64,000 nt of DNA from Oscillatoriophycideae cyanobacterium NC_groundwater_1537_Pr4_S-0.65um_50_18 (GTDB lineage: Bacteria > Cyanobacteriota > Cyanobacteriia > Elainellales > Elainellaceae): contig JACQYI010000060.1 in assembly GCA_016208305.1 (NCBI GenBank), positions 1 to 64,000 of the forward strand. The letters run 5' to 3'. The number at the start of each line of letters is the position of its first letter. Within the stretch, counting starts at the first letter, position 1. The notes under the pieces are model-generated. The model was given only the letters and a program-made list of their open reading frames with translations, did no database searches and was not told where the DNA came from. This document shows, in pieces, positions 18,264 to 26,165 of the stretch. Made by a program: the position numbers and the translations under genes.

Positions 18264-19256
18264 TTAAGCTACTTGATCAATCTTTCTAATAGGGAAAGGA
18301 ATAACTTTAAGCTTGGGCTGCATATTTGGATAGTTCAAGATATCAGCAAAATCAGGAGCGATATATTTTTCCACATACCACGCATGGTTTGACGGAGTAT
18401 GTTTGATAATGTTGGCTTTAATATCAGATGAAAGGCTTTGTACAGGTTCATAGGAAACCTTAGCTCTGAAGCTAACACCATCCAGATTAAAGTCTCTGTA
18501 CTTGTCCTGTGCCGCCATAAGCTCTAAGTGGCGAACGCCATTGTTAGAAATCCCAAAGGGACTGAGGAACTTGAAGTTGATGGGCTTGTTAGGAAACTGC
18601 TTAGCGATTAGAGTAAGATACCCTTTAGTCGCCAGTGTTTTGCTGATATCTTCCTCTGTGATTTGATGAGCTTTCAATTCATAAACGATGATTGAACGGG
18701 TGGTGACGCGAATCAGGTCTGTACGGCGATGTCTAACATTATCGTCTGTAACAATCGTGTTATCGAAAATTGCCTCACTGCGGAACTTCAGACTAGAGAA
18801 GTTAGCCAGGTCTAAAATCTTCTGGTGATAGTAAGCTTCGTTTTTAACAGGGGCGATCGCTTTCTCTACAGCAGCATCTATTTCAGCTTGTTGAGCTTGT
18901 TGAGCCATTTCGTTCAATTTATCTTTGAGGGTTGATACTGCCCATTTGAAGAAAGGAACGGCGGCTTCTTTGTTAGATTTAAGGAATACTGCTATCAATT
19001 GTTCTTGGTTAAGGTATGCCATTTGATAAGTTTTACCGTTAGAAGCAACTATCGCCAAAACAGCGATAGTTCCGAAAAGGGCTTCCACCTTGGGTTTCAT
19101 TTTACTCCAGGTATCAGTTGGGTCAGCATAACCTAACTGGGTCATTACATCAAAGGCGCTAACCAGCACTTCGCTATTTACTTCAGCGAAGCGAACTGTG
19201 GAGTCATTAAAGATAGCTCGAATAGGATGGACAGCAATCGGGGTAATAGAATTCAT
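18264..19256 (-). CDS. BRO-N antirepressor-like protein fused to a PD-(D/E)XK-like domain
   Basis: A 330-residue protein. Residues of about 10-110 resemble the BRO-N/antirepressor N-terminal domain: RAIFNDSTVRFAEVNSEV, then a helix-turn region with TQLGYADPTDTW. A Gln/Ala-rich helix follows (about 115-135). Residues of about 165-240 have the plan of a PD-(D/E)XK nuclease, with RTDLI, VYELKA and then ISKTLATKGYLTLIAK. BRO-N proteins in phages usually bind DNA and influence the lysis/lysogeny choice. A nuclease-like partner domain is less common. Neither activity can be confirmed from sequence alone. Confidence 0.55.
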   Translation of the reverse strand: MNSITPIAVHPIRAIFNDSTVRFAEVNSEVLVSAFDVMTQLGYADPTDTWSKMKPKVEALFGTIAVLAIVASNGKTYQMAYLNQEQLIAVFLKSNKEAAVPFFKWAVSTLKDKLNEMAQQAQQAEIDAAVEKAIAPVKNEAYYHQKILDLANFSSLKFRSEAIFDNTIVTDDNVRHRRTDLIRVTTRSIIVYELKAHQITEEDISKTLATKGYLTLIAKQFPNKPINFKFLSPFGISNNGVRHLELMAAQDKYRDFNLDGVSFRAKVSYEPVQSLSSDIKANIIKHTPSNHAWYVEKYIAPDFADILNYPNMQPKLKVIPFPIRKIDQVA

Positions 19257-19317
19257 TATATTTCTTGTTTGATTTAATAGTTTGAATAAGATTTTGTTTA
19301 AGATTGACAGTTGCCAA

Positions 19318-19455
19318 TTAATTGATATCGTTATCTAGGAAGTATTGAATTAAAGCAGCTCTGATGATGTCTGACTGCGATAAGTACTTTTGAGCGGCGG
19401 CTTTCTCTAGCTTGATCTGTAACTCTGGTTGAATGATGAATATTTGGCGTTTCAT
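19318..19455 (-). CDS. Ribbon-helix-helix DNA-binding protein, 45 residues
   Basis: A short leftward gene from ATG at 19455 to TAA at 19318-19320. It begins MKRQIFIIQPELQIKLEKAA and continues with AQKYLSQSDIIRAAL. This is the complete ribbon-helix-helix pattern: a strand with alternating polar and hydrophobic residues (RQIFII), helix A, a turn with SQSD, and helix B. Such CopG/Arc-like proteins act as dimeric repressors. Lying between the integrase and antirepressor genes, it could control excision or early transcription. The Shine-Dalgarno sequence is weak. Confidence 0.7.
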   Translation of the reverse strand: MKRQIFIIQPELQIKLEKAAAQKYLSQSDIIRAALIQYFLDNDIN

Positions 19456-19584
19456 ATGCGCTTTTTAATAAATTTGTATGTCTTTCTACTAAAGAGAAGT
19501 TGGCTGAATTAACTTTCACTTCCCCTATGATTCAGTTATCTCACAAAGGGTATTACATGATGTAGGCATCTCTTTAGCAGCCAA

Positions 19585-19613
19585 TAAAAAAGAGCCAGCT
19601 GATAGCCTGACTC
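19585..19613 (-). terminator. Intrinsic terminator after the integrase gene
   Basis: On the minus strand GAGTCAG pairs with CTGGCTC through an 8-nt loop, followed by TTTTTTATT. It lies about 30 bp after the integrase stop codon and insulates the genes to the left. Confidence 0.75.
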
Positions 19614-19640
19614 CTCACCTTTTGAAAACACTGATGGATG

Positions 19641-20753
19641 TTATAGTTCGGGTAGCTTGGGTCTACGGACTACACTGCCAAGGTAATGCTCATACAGAAT
19701 CCTGACATCATGACCAGTAATTCTTGCTACGTCTACGGGGTCAATTCCGCTAGAGACACAGTGAGAAGCAAAGGTAGTCCTGGTGATCCTGAGAGGTCTG
19801 TGAGGAATTCCTAACTGCTCCAGAGTCTTACTCCAACAACGTTGATTTATCATGTGGTCATTGAGCGTCAAGCCTTTGGGACTGTAAAAAATTAGCTCCC
19901 CTTGCTTAGACTGCGATCGCTTCAAAAGCATAGAGTGAACCTTGTTGTTCATAGGCACAATGCGATACTTCCCTGTCTTAGTTGTTTTACGCTGCCTCTT
20001 GGCTGGATTTCCTTTAGTGCGGCTCAAGGTTTCATAAACTTGAATTTCTTTAGCTTTGAGATCGCAGTCTTGCCAGCGCAAACCTATCGCTTCCGAAAGC
20101 CTCATCCCTGTATTGAAGAGGAGGATAAAGAAATCGAGGTAATGTCTGTAGTATTGGTTTTCCTCTAACTCAAGTAGAAATTGCTGGACTTCTACTTGAG
20201 TTAGAGGCTTGGGGCTAGGGCGCTCCTCCCTTCTGACTTTGATTTCTCCAAACAGATCGCGCCTAAGAATCTGCATGATAGCCAGATAGCGCTTCAAAGT
20301 CGTAGCCTTGTTCCCCCTAGTCTTCATCCAAGTCATCAGCCTTTGAGCTTCTTCCTTTGAATCAATAGGGATCTCGTATCGCTTGAGCAAATACAGCAAG
20401 GATTGGTCAGCAGAGTTGTAGTTATCTTCTAGCCGTTGCTCCAATAAGAAAACTAAAGAAGGCTTGACAGGTTCAGACTCTTTGTGAGTTTTTCCATTAC
20501 CGTTTCCATTGCCGTTTCCATTGCCTGAGCTAGAAGGAGCGATAGCCCCAATCAGCCAATATCGATATCTCTGAAGAGTGGAATCAAACTCTCCAGCTAG
20601 GCAGTCCACGTAGATCTGTCGGGCACAGATTTCTAACCTTGCTCTGTCTTCAGCATTCGAGTAATTGCCCCAGGTTAGGGAGTAGCGCTCGTCCTTGTAC
20701 GTCCAGCGAATAGAGCAAGAGGTTTTATTCTGGTGAACTCTAATGGGCTTCAT
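19641..20753 (-). CDS. int: Tyrosine recombinase, prophage integrase
   Basis: A 370-residue site-specific recombinase. The catalytic domain has the first Arg in TGMRLSEAIGLRW, the second Arg in LRITRTTFAS (where Arg replaces the usual His of HxxR), the His in ITGHDVR and the nucleophile Tyr at about residue 357 in YEHYLG. A SAM-like core-binding region covers about residues 100-190. Residues of about 76-90 are a Gly-Asn repeat encoded by 12-bp tandem units, probably a flexible linker to the arm-binding domain. Its position about 210 bp from a tRNA gene fits integration at or near that tRNA. Confidence 0.9.
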   Translation of the reverse strand: MKPIRVHQNKTSCSIRWTYKDERYSLTWGNYSNAEDRARLEICARQIYVDCLAGEFDSTLQRYRYWLIGAIAPSSSGNGNGNGNGNGKTHKESEPVKPSLVFLLEQRLEDNYNSADQSLLYLLKRYEIPIDSKEEAQRLMTWMKTRGNKATTLKRYLAIMQILRRDLFGEIKVRREERPSPKPLTQVEVQQFLLELEENQYYRHYLDFFILLFNTGMRLSEAIGLRWQDCDLKAKEIQVYETLSRTKGNPAKRQRKTTKTGKYRIVPMNNKVHSMLLKRSQSKQGELIFYSPKGLTLNDHMINQRCWSKTLEQLGIPHRPLRITRTTFASHCVSSGIDPVDVARITGHDVRILYEHYLGSVVRRPKLPEL

Positions 20754-20918
20754 GGTTATGTCACTGTATGTCAGAGTGAATAACCAATCAGGAAAAACTC
20801 GCCTCCCGCTGCAGATTTCCAGCCTTTTCAGTCAGTAGATCTACTCACTGATTTGAGCTGAAATTTAGAGTGAGGTAACGTTAGAACGTAGCAATATCAA
20901 TGCTTTTGTTGAATTGGG

Positions 20919-20947
20919 TTGACTAATACCTCAATTCAGGGCATTAT
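20919..20947 (+). promoter_or_regulatory. Promoter of tRNA-Ala
   Basis: A -35 box TTGACT (20919-20924), a 17-bp spacer and a -10 box CATTAT (20942-20947) lie 17 bp before the mature tRNA start. Spacing and sequence fit a sigma-70-type promoter. Confidence 0.7.
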
Positions 20948-20964
20948 GGTAGACGGATAAACGG

Positions 20965-21037
20965 GGGGCTATAGCACAGTTGGTAGCGCGTCTCAATGGC
21001 ATTGAGAAGGTCAGCGGTTCGAATCCGCTTAGCTCCA
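20965..21037 (+). tRNA. tRNA-Ala (anticodon GGC)
   Basis: A 73-nt tRNA without encoded CCA. The acceptor arms GGGGCTA and TAGCTCC pair with a G3-T70 wobble, the alanine identity element, and the discriminator is A. The D arm contains AGTTGGTAG, the anticodon stem TCTCA/TGAGA encloses ATGGCAT (anticodon GGC), and the T arm has GGTTCGAATCC. The gene appears intact. It borders the prophage on its 5' side. Confidence 0.95.
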
Positions 21038-21214
21038 TTCAAGTTCAGGTTACGTTTGCACATTTTTGTGTGAGAGAATAAATATTAATTGTCTGCAAAT
21101 GACACTTAATGCTTGCAATCGTCTGTGGTCACTTAATCCTTGTGGCAACTGACTCTTGTACTAGCGAGTGAGCTGACCTGTACTATAAGTTTGCCTTATT
21201 GTTTCTTTCCGGAT

Positions 21215-21268
21215 GCCAATTAGCGAATTAGGGAATTGTACATACGACTCCCTAATTCGCCAATCGGC
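21215..21268. repeat. Inverted repeat upstream of the lipoprotein gene
   Basis: GCGAATTAGGGA (21223-21234) is perfectly inverted as TCCCTAATTCGC (21249-21260). The outer 8 bp on each side also match at 6 positions, giving arms of about 20 bp around a 14-nt loop. An A-rich run follows on the plus strand. It could end tRNA transcription, act as a leader hairpin or be a remnant of a small repeat element. The rest of 21,038-21,438 holds no other feature I recognise. Confidence 0.6.
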
Positions 21269-21438
21269 AAAAAATTGTCATAATTACAAGCCGTTTTGCT
21301 CATGTAATATCGAGCAATTCTATGAAATTATGTACTTTACATAACTTTGGGAACACTCGCTCCATTCTGATGAAATTTGGGCGAAATTTCGACTCAGAAA
21401 ACAGTTTGTTAGAACTTATATTTAACGCTAAGAACTTT

Positions 21439-22365
21439 ATGAAAACTTCTCATAAAAGAGTCAAAAACTTTATTCGCATTGCTTTGTCAACCAGCATGAT
21501 TGGAGCCATGATTGCTCTCACAAGCCTTTCCAGTTGCTCTTCTAGTTCTAGTACATCCACTGCATCTGTTGAGACAGAAACAACGGTGCAGGGCAATGCT
21601 CAAGACTCGATTAAAACTGGAGGATCTAGCAGTACAGTAGATTTTCTGAACACCCTAGAAACTGCCTACGCCGCGACCGCTAATAGCACTCCCACTACCT
21701 TGCTAGAACCGAGTCAATCCGAAAATATAATTGCGGGAATTAAACAAAAACTAGTTGATGTAGGAGCCATTTCTAAAACCCTAAACCCTAAAGATAATGA
21801 TGGCACTTTAGAGTTTCGAGTTGTTGCAAAAGATGCGCTTTTAGTGGCCACTCATCACAGCGTCAGTGGCGTGACCAACCTCACAACAACAGATCTCCAA
21901 GCCATTTACAGCGGTACCCTCTCCAACTGGCAGCAATTAGGCGGCCCAGATGCTGAGATTGTGGTACTGGATCGCCCAGAGGATGAATCTGCAAAACGCC
22001 TCTTACGTCAATACTATTTAGGAGCTGATTTACCGAATGCCGCTAATGCCGTTGTGTTACGCAAAGAGGGAGAATTAATCGAGACCCTTCAAAGCACCCC
22101 CTACAGTATCGGCGCTTTTTCTCTGGCTTATGCTTTTTCTCATCGCTTGCCAGTCAATCATCTCAAGCTTAATGGTGTTGCGCCCACCTCTGCTACGTTG
22201 ACAACTGGCCAATACCCCATGAAACGTACAATTGGCGTTGTGTGGCATAAAGATGCGACTGAGGCAACACAAGCATTTATCAGCTATATCTTTAGCCCAG
22301 CGGGAACTGATGCTTTAGAACGAGCTGGGTTTGCTCCGATATCCCCGTCCGCGCAGGGAGAGTAG
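21439..22365 (+). CDS. PstS-like substrate-binding lipoprotein
   Basis: About 308 residues from the ATG at 21439, chosen because it begins directly with a lipoprotein signal peptide: basic MKTSHKRVKNF, a hydrophobic stretch, and lipobox LSSC. An upstream start at 21322 would add 39 residues without purpose. The mature part resembles the phosphate-type periplasmic binding fold (PBP-like), with DLQAIYSGTLSNWQQLGG, the characteristic segment of this family. No ABC transporter genes accompany it. The stop is 2 bp before a histidine kinase gene, so it probably presents a ligand to that sensor. Confidence 0.75.
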   Translation: MKTSHKRVKNFIRIALSTSMIGAMIALTSLSSCSSSSSTSTASVETETTVQGNAQDSIKTGGSSSTVDFLNTLETAYAATANSTPTTLLEPSQSENIIAGIKQKLVDVGAISKTLNPKDNDGTLEFRVVAKDALLVATHHSVSGVTNLTTTDLQAIYSGTLSNWQQLGGPDAEIVVLDRPEDESAKRLLRQYYLGADLPNAANAVVLRKEGELIETLQSTPYSIGAFSLAYAFSHRLPVNHLKLNGVAPTSATLTTGQYPMKRTIGVVWHKDATEATQAFISYIFSPAGTDALERAGFAPISPSAQGE

Positions 22366-22367
22366 GC

Positions 22368-24326
22368 ATGCGTGCCAAATTTACTAGACTGCCGGTTGCT
22401 ATCAAGCTAATGGCTCCGCCCTTGGTTATTTTCCTCAGTTTATGGACTGTTGGAACCTTGGGGTTTGGCTATTTTGCCAGAAATAGCTTAGAGCAGTCGG
22501 CACGCCAAAAGACAACCGATCTGGCTGTTCTGCTCCAACAAGATTTGCAGCAAAAGCAAACATTACTTCGTCTTAAGGCACGTTGGATTAGTGAAGAGCA
22601 GCGTGTTGTGGAGGTAACTCAGACGGGTGAGTATGCTCAATTACTTCGTACTCTATTACCCACTCAAGCCGCTTTAGAAATTAATTTGCTCAGATTGGTT
22701 GATCCGCAGGGTCAGATCCTATTGTCTTCGCAACAAAGCAAATTAGAAGGCGTGACGTTGCAAGATGACAGCATCAACGCTGCTGCCAAAACAGGGTTGG
22801 AACTATCGGGTATTTTGTCAGCAGAAAATGCTGCCCCATCCTCTCTGGTAAGTTTGGTTTCGATCAAATCCTCGGAGCAGGTTTTAGCAACCTTAATTCT
22901 AGGTGTTGCCGTTGATGATGCCTTACTCCAGCAGATTCGGGGTAAGACATCTATGCATCTAATCGCTTTTCAGGGCGATCGCGTAACGGCATCTACGTTG
23001 TTGGTTGACCGTACCCAGATCGGTCAAATGCCGTCGCCCGACACATTACCGACCCGCCTTATGATCGCGGATGAGCCTTATTGGGTCAAAATCGTTGAGC
23101 TGAAAAGCTTTGATCAATCAACGCTCAAAATTGCTGTCCTCCAATCGGCCAAAGATACAGAGCAGGCTGAGCAGCAACTCTGGTTGGTTATAGGTGGTTT
23201 TGGAGTTTTAGGTGGGGCTGTTGTGATTGGGGTAACGATGCTGGGGTTCCGAGTAACGCAAGCGCTAAGCTATCGGATTCAACGGCTCACGCAAGCTACC
23301 CAACAATTGGCTCAAGGTGACTTAACTGTTTGTCTTCCAGTCAACACCCAGGATGAAGTGGGGCTGTTGGCGCAGGGATTTAATACAATGGCTGAGGAAC
23401 TGATAGCCCGTGATCAGCAACTCCAACAACAAATGCAGCAATTGAAAACGACGTTAGCAGAGCTACACCAAACTCAAAACCACATGGTGCAAAGCGAAAA
23501 AATGTCGGCGTTGGGGCAATTAGTTGCTGGAGTTGCCCATGAAATCAATAATCCGGTTAACTTTATTCATGGCAACATTACTCACATTAATCGGTATACC
23601 CAAGACTTGCTGCGAGTCGTAGAAGCCTATGAAACCCACTATCCCAATCCGCCCCAGGCTATTCAAGACGTTTTAGATGACGTAGAACTCGACTTTTTGA
23701 CGAAAGATTTAATCAAACTACTTTGTTCCATGCGGATGGGAACCGACCGGATTCGGCAAATTGTCTTGTCACTTCGCAACTTTTCTCGGCTGGATGAAGC
23801 TGAGTTTAAAGCAGTTGATTTACATGAAGGTATCGACAGCACGCTGCTAATTTTGCAGCATCGGTTGAAGGCAAAACCAGCGTCTTCAGCCATTGAGGTG
23901 ATAAAAAATTACGGTCAGTTACCCCTAGTAGAGTGCTATGCAGGGCAACTCAACCAAGTCTTTATGAACTTACTGGCCAATGCTATCTATGTGCTGGAAG
24001 ATGGTGTAAAACACCGTGAGACAGACAGACAGTCTACCCAGCCCGGTGTAATTTTGATCTCAACCCAAGTGATAGAAACGGGATGGGTGCAAATCACGAT
24101 AGCCGATAACGGTAGTGGGATAACGGAAGAAGTGCGATCGCGCATTTTTGATCCCTTCTTTACCACTAAACCCGTTGGTAAAGGTACAGGGTTAGGGTTA
24201 TCAATTAGTTATCAAATTGTGACTGAAAAACACAAGGGTAGAATGTGGTGTGATTCCACCCCAGGAGAAGGCACACAGCTTGTGATTCAAATTCCAATGC
24301 GCCAACCTAAGCCAATTTCCACTTGA
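22368..24326 (+). CDS. Membrane sensor histidine kinase
   Basis: A 652-residue kinase. Membrane segments at about 14-36 and 272-297 enclose an outside domain of about 235 residues. A HAMP domain (about 298-350) and a coiled coil with many Gln follow. The phosphoacceptor is H391 in [12 protein letters not shown]. The ATPase domain shows the N box ([12 protein letters not shown]), G1 (DNGSGI), F box (DPFFTTKP) and G2 (GKGTGLGLS). It is translationally close to the lipoprotein gene and has no response regulator beside it. The pair suggests ligand sensing through the binding protein. Confidence 0.85.
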   Translation: MRAKFTRLPVAIKLMAPPLVIFLSLWTVGTLGFGYFARNSLEQSARQKTTDLAVLLQQDLQQKQTLLRLKARWISEEQRVVEVTQTGEYAQLLRTLLPTQAALEINLLRLVDPQGQILLSSQQSKLEGVTLQDDSINAAAKTGLELSGILSAENAAPSSLVSLVSIKSSEQVLATLILGVAVDDALLQQIRGKTSMHLIAFQGDRVTASTLLVDRTQIGQMPSPDTLPTRLMIADEPYWVKIVELKSFDQSTLKIAVLQSAKDTEQAEQQLWLVIGGFGVLGGAVVIGVTMLGFRVTQALSYRIQRLTQATQQLAQGDLTVCLPVNTQDEVGLLAQGFNTMAEELIARDQQLQQQMQQLKTTLAELHQTQNHMVQSEKMSALGQLVAGVAHEINNPVNFIHGNITHINRYTQDLLRVVEAYETHYPNPPQAIQDVLDDVELDFLTKDLIKLLCSMRMGTDRIRQIVLSLRNFSRLDEAEFKAVDLHEGIDSTLLILQHRLKAKPASSAIEVIKNYGQLPLVECYAGQLNQVFMNLLANAIYVLEDGVKHRETDRQSTQPGVILISTQVIETGWVQITIADNGSGITEEVRSRIFDPFFTTKPVGKGTGLGLSISYQIVTEKHKGRMWCDSTPGEGTQLVIQIPMRQPKPIST

Positions 24327-24391
24327 GTTATCCACTTGATTTATCGGGTGCTCTAGCTCTGTGATTATTGATTTACAGGGTTTTCAGCTTA

Positions 24392-25906
24392 CTTGAATTT
24401 GGACTAACTGGCTTCCAGCATCGTTCAACAGGATGACATCACAAATTTGCTCAACCTCTACCAGTGGTTGAACCCAATCCGTTGACTGCAAACATCCGCA
24501 AATCTAAGCTACTGTTTGATCAGAACCTTAAGTGATCGCTCGGATTTTTTGCGTTTAGAGGCTCGTTTCTTGACCGTAGGATAGCGAAGACGCGGAGAGG
24601 GTCGTTCTCCCTGTGCTCGTCCCGGGGATTTACCTCGTAGTTTGGGTGCAGAGGCTGGGGTGCCAATGGCTGCAAGAATACTTGCAAAAGCTTGTGCGAC
24701 GCGACCTGGGGAGAGCGAATCTTGAAGAGACTGCCAGGGCAAAGGCTGGTCAATACAGTCTGCTCGAGCCAACCACAACTGCCAAGTGAGCAATGGCATC
24801 AGCTCACTCCAGCGTTCGGTTGCCCGCACAGAACTCAACTGAGGATGTGTCCAATATAACCGTTGCTTAGCAAAGCGATACCAATGTTCAATCGCAAAGC
24901 GACGTAAGTAGCTGAGCCACAGGGTCTCTAACGGTGGCATCGTCTGCCCTAACCATGCCAACCACAATGGCTTGAAACGTTGCTTTCCTTCGGTTGACTT
25001 CAGCACCTCCACTCGGATGATCTCCATCGGGCGCTGGGCAGACTTGCGGAAATGGTACTGGCTCCAGCGTGTCACTCGCACCGTCCCTAGTTTGGCATCT
25101 TCGACCTCAACAGTCTGAGTGGGAACACGCCAAGTTTGCAGGTCATTCAGCTTCATCTTGTGCCCATGCTTGGTCGGTGCTCCTCGTCCCCCATAAGGTG
25201 GAGGCGCACCATACACACAGCGATTCGATGCTAATCGCAGCAGCAGATCCGCCTCAATGTCTGCGGTCTGGTTGACATAACTGGCATTGCCATAGCCCCG
25301 GTCATACACCCCCAAGGGGCGCACACTCAGTTGACGGGTCACTTGTTTGAGTTGGAATGCTGCTCGGCTGGCAGGGGTCTCAAAGCTGGTCAGCCGCTCA
25401 TGCCGCAACGGCAATGCCCAACTCCCACTCGCTTCCGGTATCCAAGCTAAGGTGCTGTAGCTGTGGCCGACCGTGATGCCACTGCCCCCTCCCCCCGTCA
25501 AGGTTCGATCCTTCAAGGTCTTGGCAGCAGGGCGATGCCACCGACTCAGATCCCCGGCCAGCACAGGTTGCTTGGGGGTGGGAATTTCCTTCACCAACAG
25601 CTTCAGTACCTTGGTGCGGGGTATTTGACTCTCTTGGAGAACCCGGTAGGTGCTCGACCACCCACGACGAAACACCGGACTTTGTGACAGACTCACAAAC
25701 GACACGATGCACGCACTCACCAGCACTGCATCCATCAAATCAAACAGGGCATCTCTGGCGTTTCCTAGACTGTCATACAGCGTTTGGCGAAATTCTTGAA
25801 GTTGCTGGAAAATCATAAGGTCAATAGATTTTGTACTTTATTGACCTTACGGCAGCCAGTGCCTCGCATTGACTGCCTTTCTCCTCAGATTTAGTCCAAA
25901 CTCAAG
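24392..25906. mobile_element. Insertion sequence, 1515 bp, with inverted ends and 6-bp target duplication
   Basis: The left end CTTGAATTTGGACTAA (24392-24407) is inverted at the right end as TTAGTCCAAACTCAAG (25891-25906), with one mismatch. Directly outside both ends is AGCTTA (24386-24391 and 25907-25912), a 6-bp target duplication. The element holds one leftward transposase gene. It sits downstream of the histidine kinase gene and ends 8 bp before a nested palindrome. Intact ends and duplication suggest a fairly recent insertion. Confidence 0.85.
24509..25816 (-). CDS. DDE transposase
   Basis: A 435-residue transposase. The likely catalytic acids are Asp in VLAGDLSRW, Asp in GVYDRGYGN and Glu in FAIEHWYRFAKQR; the last pattern (IE-x-W-x(2)-A/L-K) resembles IS701/IS4-like DDE enzymes. 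The C-terminus is very basic (KKRASKRKKSERS), probably for DNA binding. The gene fills the element between the inverted ends. I can assign the DDE superfamily but not the exact IS family; the 6-bp target duplication does not settle it. Confidence 0.85.
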   Translation of the reverse strand: MIFQQLQEFRQTLYDSLGNARDALFDLMDAVLVSACIVSFVSLSQSPVFRRGWSSTYRVLQESQIPRTKVLKLLVKEIPTPKQPVLAGDLSRWHRPAAKTLKDRTLTGGGGSGITVGHSYSTLAWIPEASGSWALPLRHERLTSFETPASRAAFQLKQVTRQLSVRPLGVYDRGYGNASYVNQTADIEADLLLRLASNRCVYGAPPPYGGRGAPTKHGHKMKLNDLQTWRVPTQTVEVEDAKLGTVRVTRWSQYHFRKSAQRPMEIIRVEVLKSTEGKQRFKPLWLAWLGQTMPPLETLWLSYLRRFAIEHWYRFAKQRLYWTHPQLSSVRATERWSELMPLLTWQLWLARADCIDQPLPWQSLQDSLSPGRVAQAFASILAAIGTPASAPKLRGKSPGRAQGERPSPRLRYPTVKKRASKRKKSERSLKVLIKQ

Positions 25907-25919
25907 AGCTTAGGAACAC

Positions 25920-26025
25920 AGACTCAGTAGATCGCAAATTAGGGTTTTGCGGTGCGCGGAGCGCTGCAAAACCCTAAAATCCAGCTTTTAGAAAAATTAG
26001 GAGGGCTTTGCGATCTACTGAGACT
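25920..26025. repeat. Nested palindrome, MITE- or REP-like element
   Basis: The outer arms CTCAGTAGATCGCAAA (25923-25938) and its exact complement (26007-26022) extend to 19 bp with one mismatch. Inside, TTAGGGTTTTGC (25939-25950) is perfectly inverted at 25966-25977 around a GC-rich tip. Between the inner and right outer arms lie 29 unpaired bases. The whole 106 bp can fold into a branched structure. Such elements are often dispersed in cyanobacterial genomes. It lies in the 350 bp between the transposase gene and the SWIM gene. Confidence 0.75.
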
Positions 26026-26165
26026 AAATAAGATCTGGGAATTAGGCAAGGATGATAGGCTGAAATAACGTGAACTTTCCCTGCAATTTAGGGAACCGTA
26101 CTCACCTGAAATTGAGCAACCCATGCGCCGACTTTTTTAGACCTAAAACCGAATAGGGGTGAATC

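Larger units (their letters stand above)
1..20753. mobile_element. Siphovirus-type prophage, right part
   Basis: The segment carries contiguous phage tail genes in lambda-like order (tail tube, G/GT chaperone, tape measure, M, L, K, I, J, fibre), a candidate lysis enzyme, then oppositely oriented early-type genes and a tyrosine integrase, ending next to a tRNA-Ala gene. Head, packaging and replication genes are not in view, so the left boundary is outside the window. HIP1 octamers occur inside the tail genes, which suggests long residence in a cyanobacterial host. I cannot tell from this part whether the prophage is complete or a tail-only remnant. Confidence 0.9.

Noticed and set aside
17479-19797. 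15-bp exact match GGTGATCCTGAGAGG after the peptidase gene and inside the integrase gene, considered as a phage att or regulatory repeat.
   Set aside because: A 15-bp match is expected by chance about twice in a window of this size, and no extension is seen.
20440-20530. Tandem 12-bp repeats considered as a small CRISPR or minisatellite.
   Set aside because: They encode the Gly-Asn linker of the integrase in frame; there are no spacers. I saw no CRISPR array anywhere in the window.
19641-20753. The prophage integrase considered as the missing integron integrase.
   Set aside because: It is separated from the array by 20 kb, lies next to a tRNA in a phage module, and I see no IntI-specific insert near the third catalytic motif.
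25398-25712. Opposite-frame open reading frames inside the transposase and other long genes.
   Set aside because: They are shadows caused by high coding bias of the real gene.
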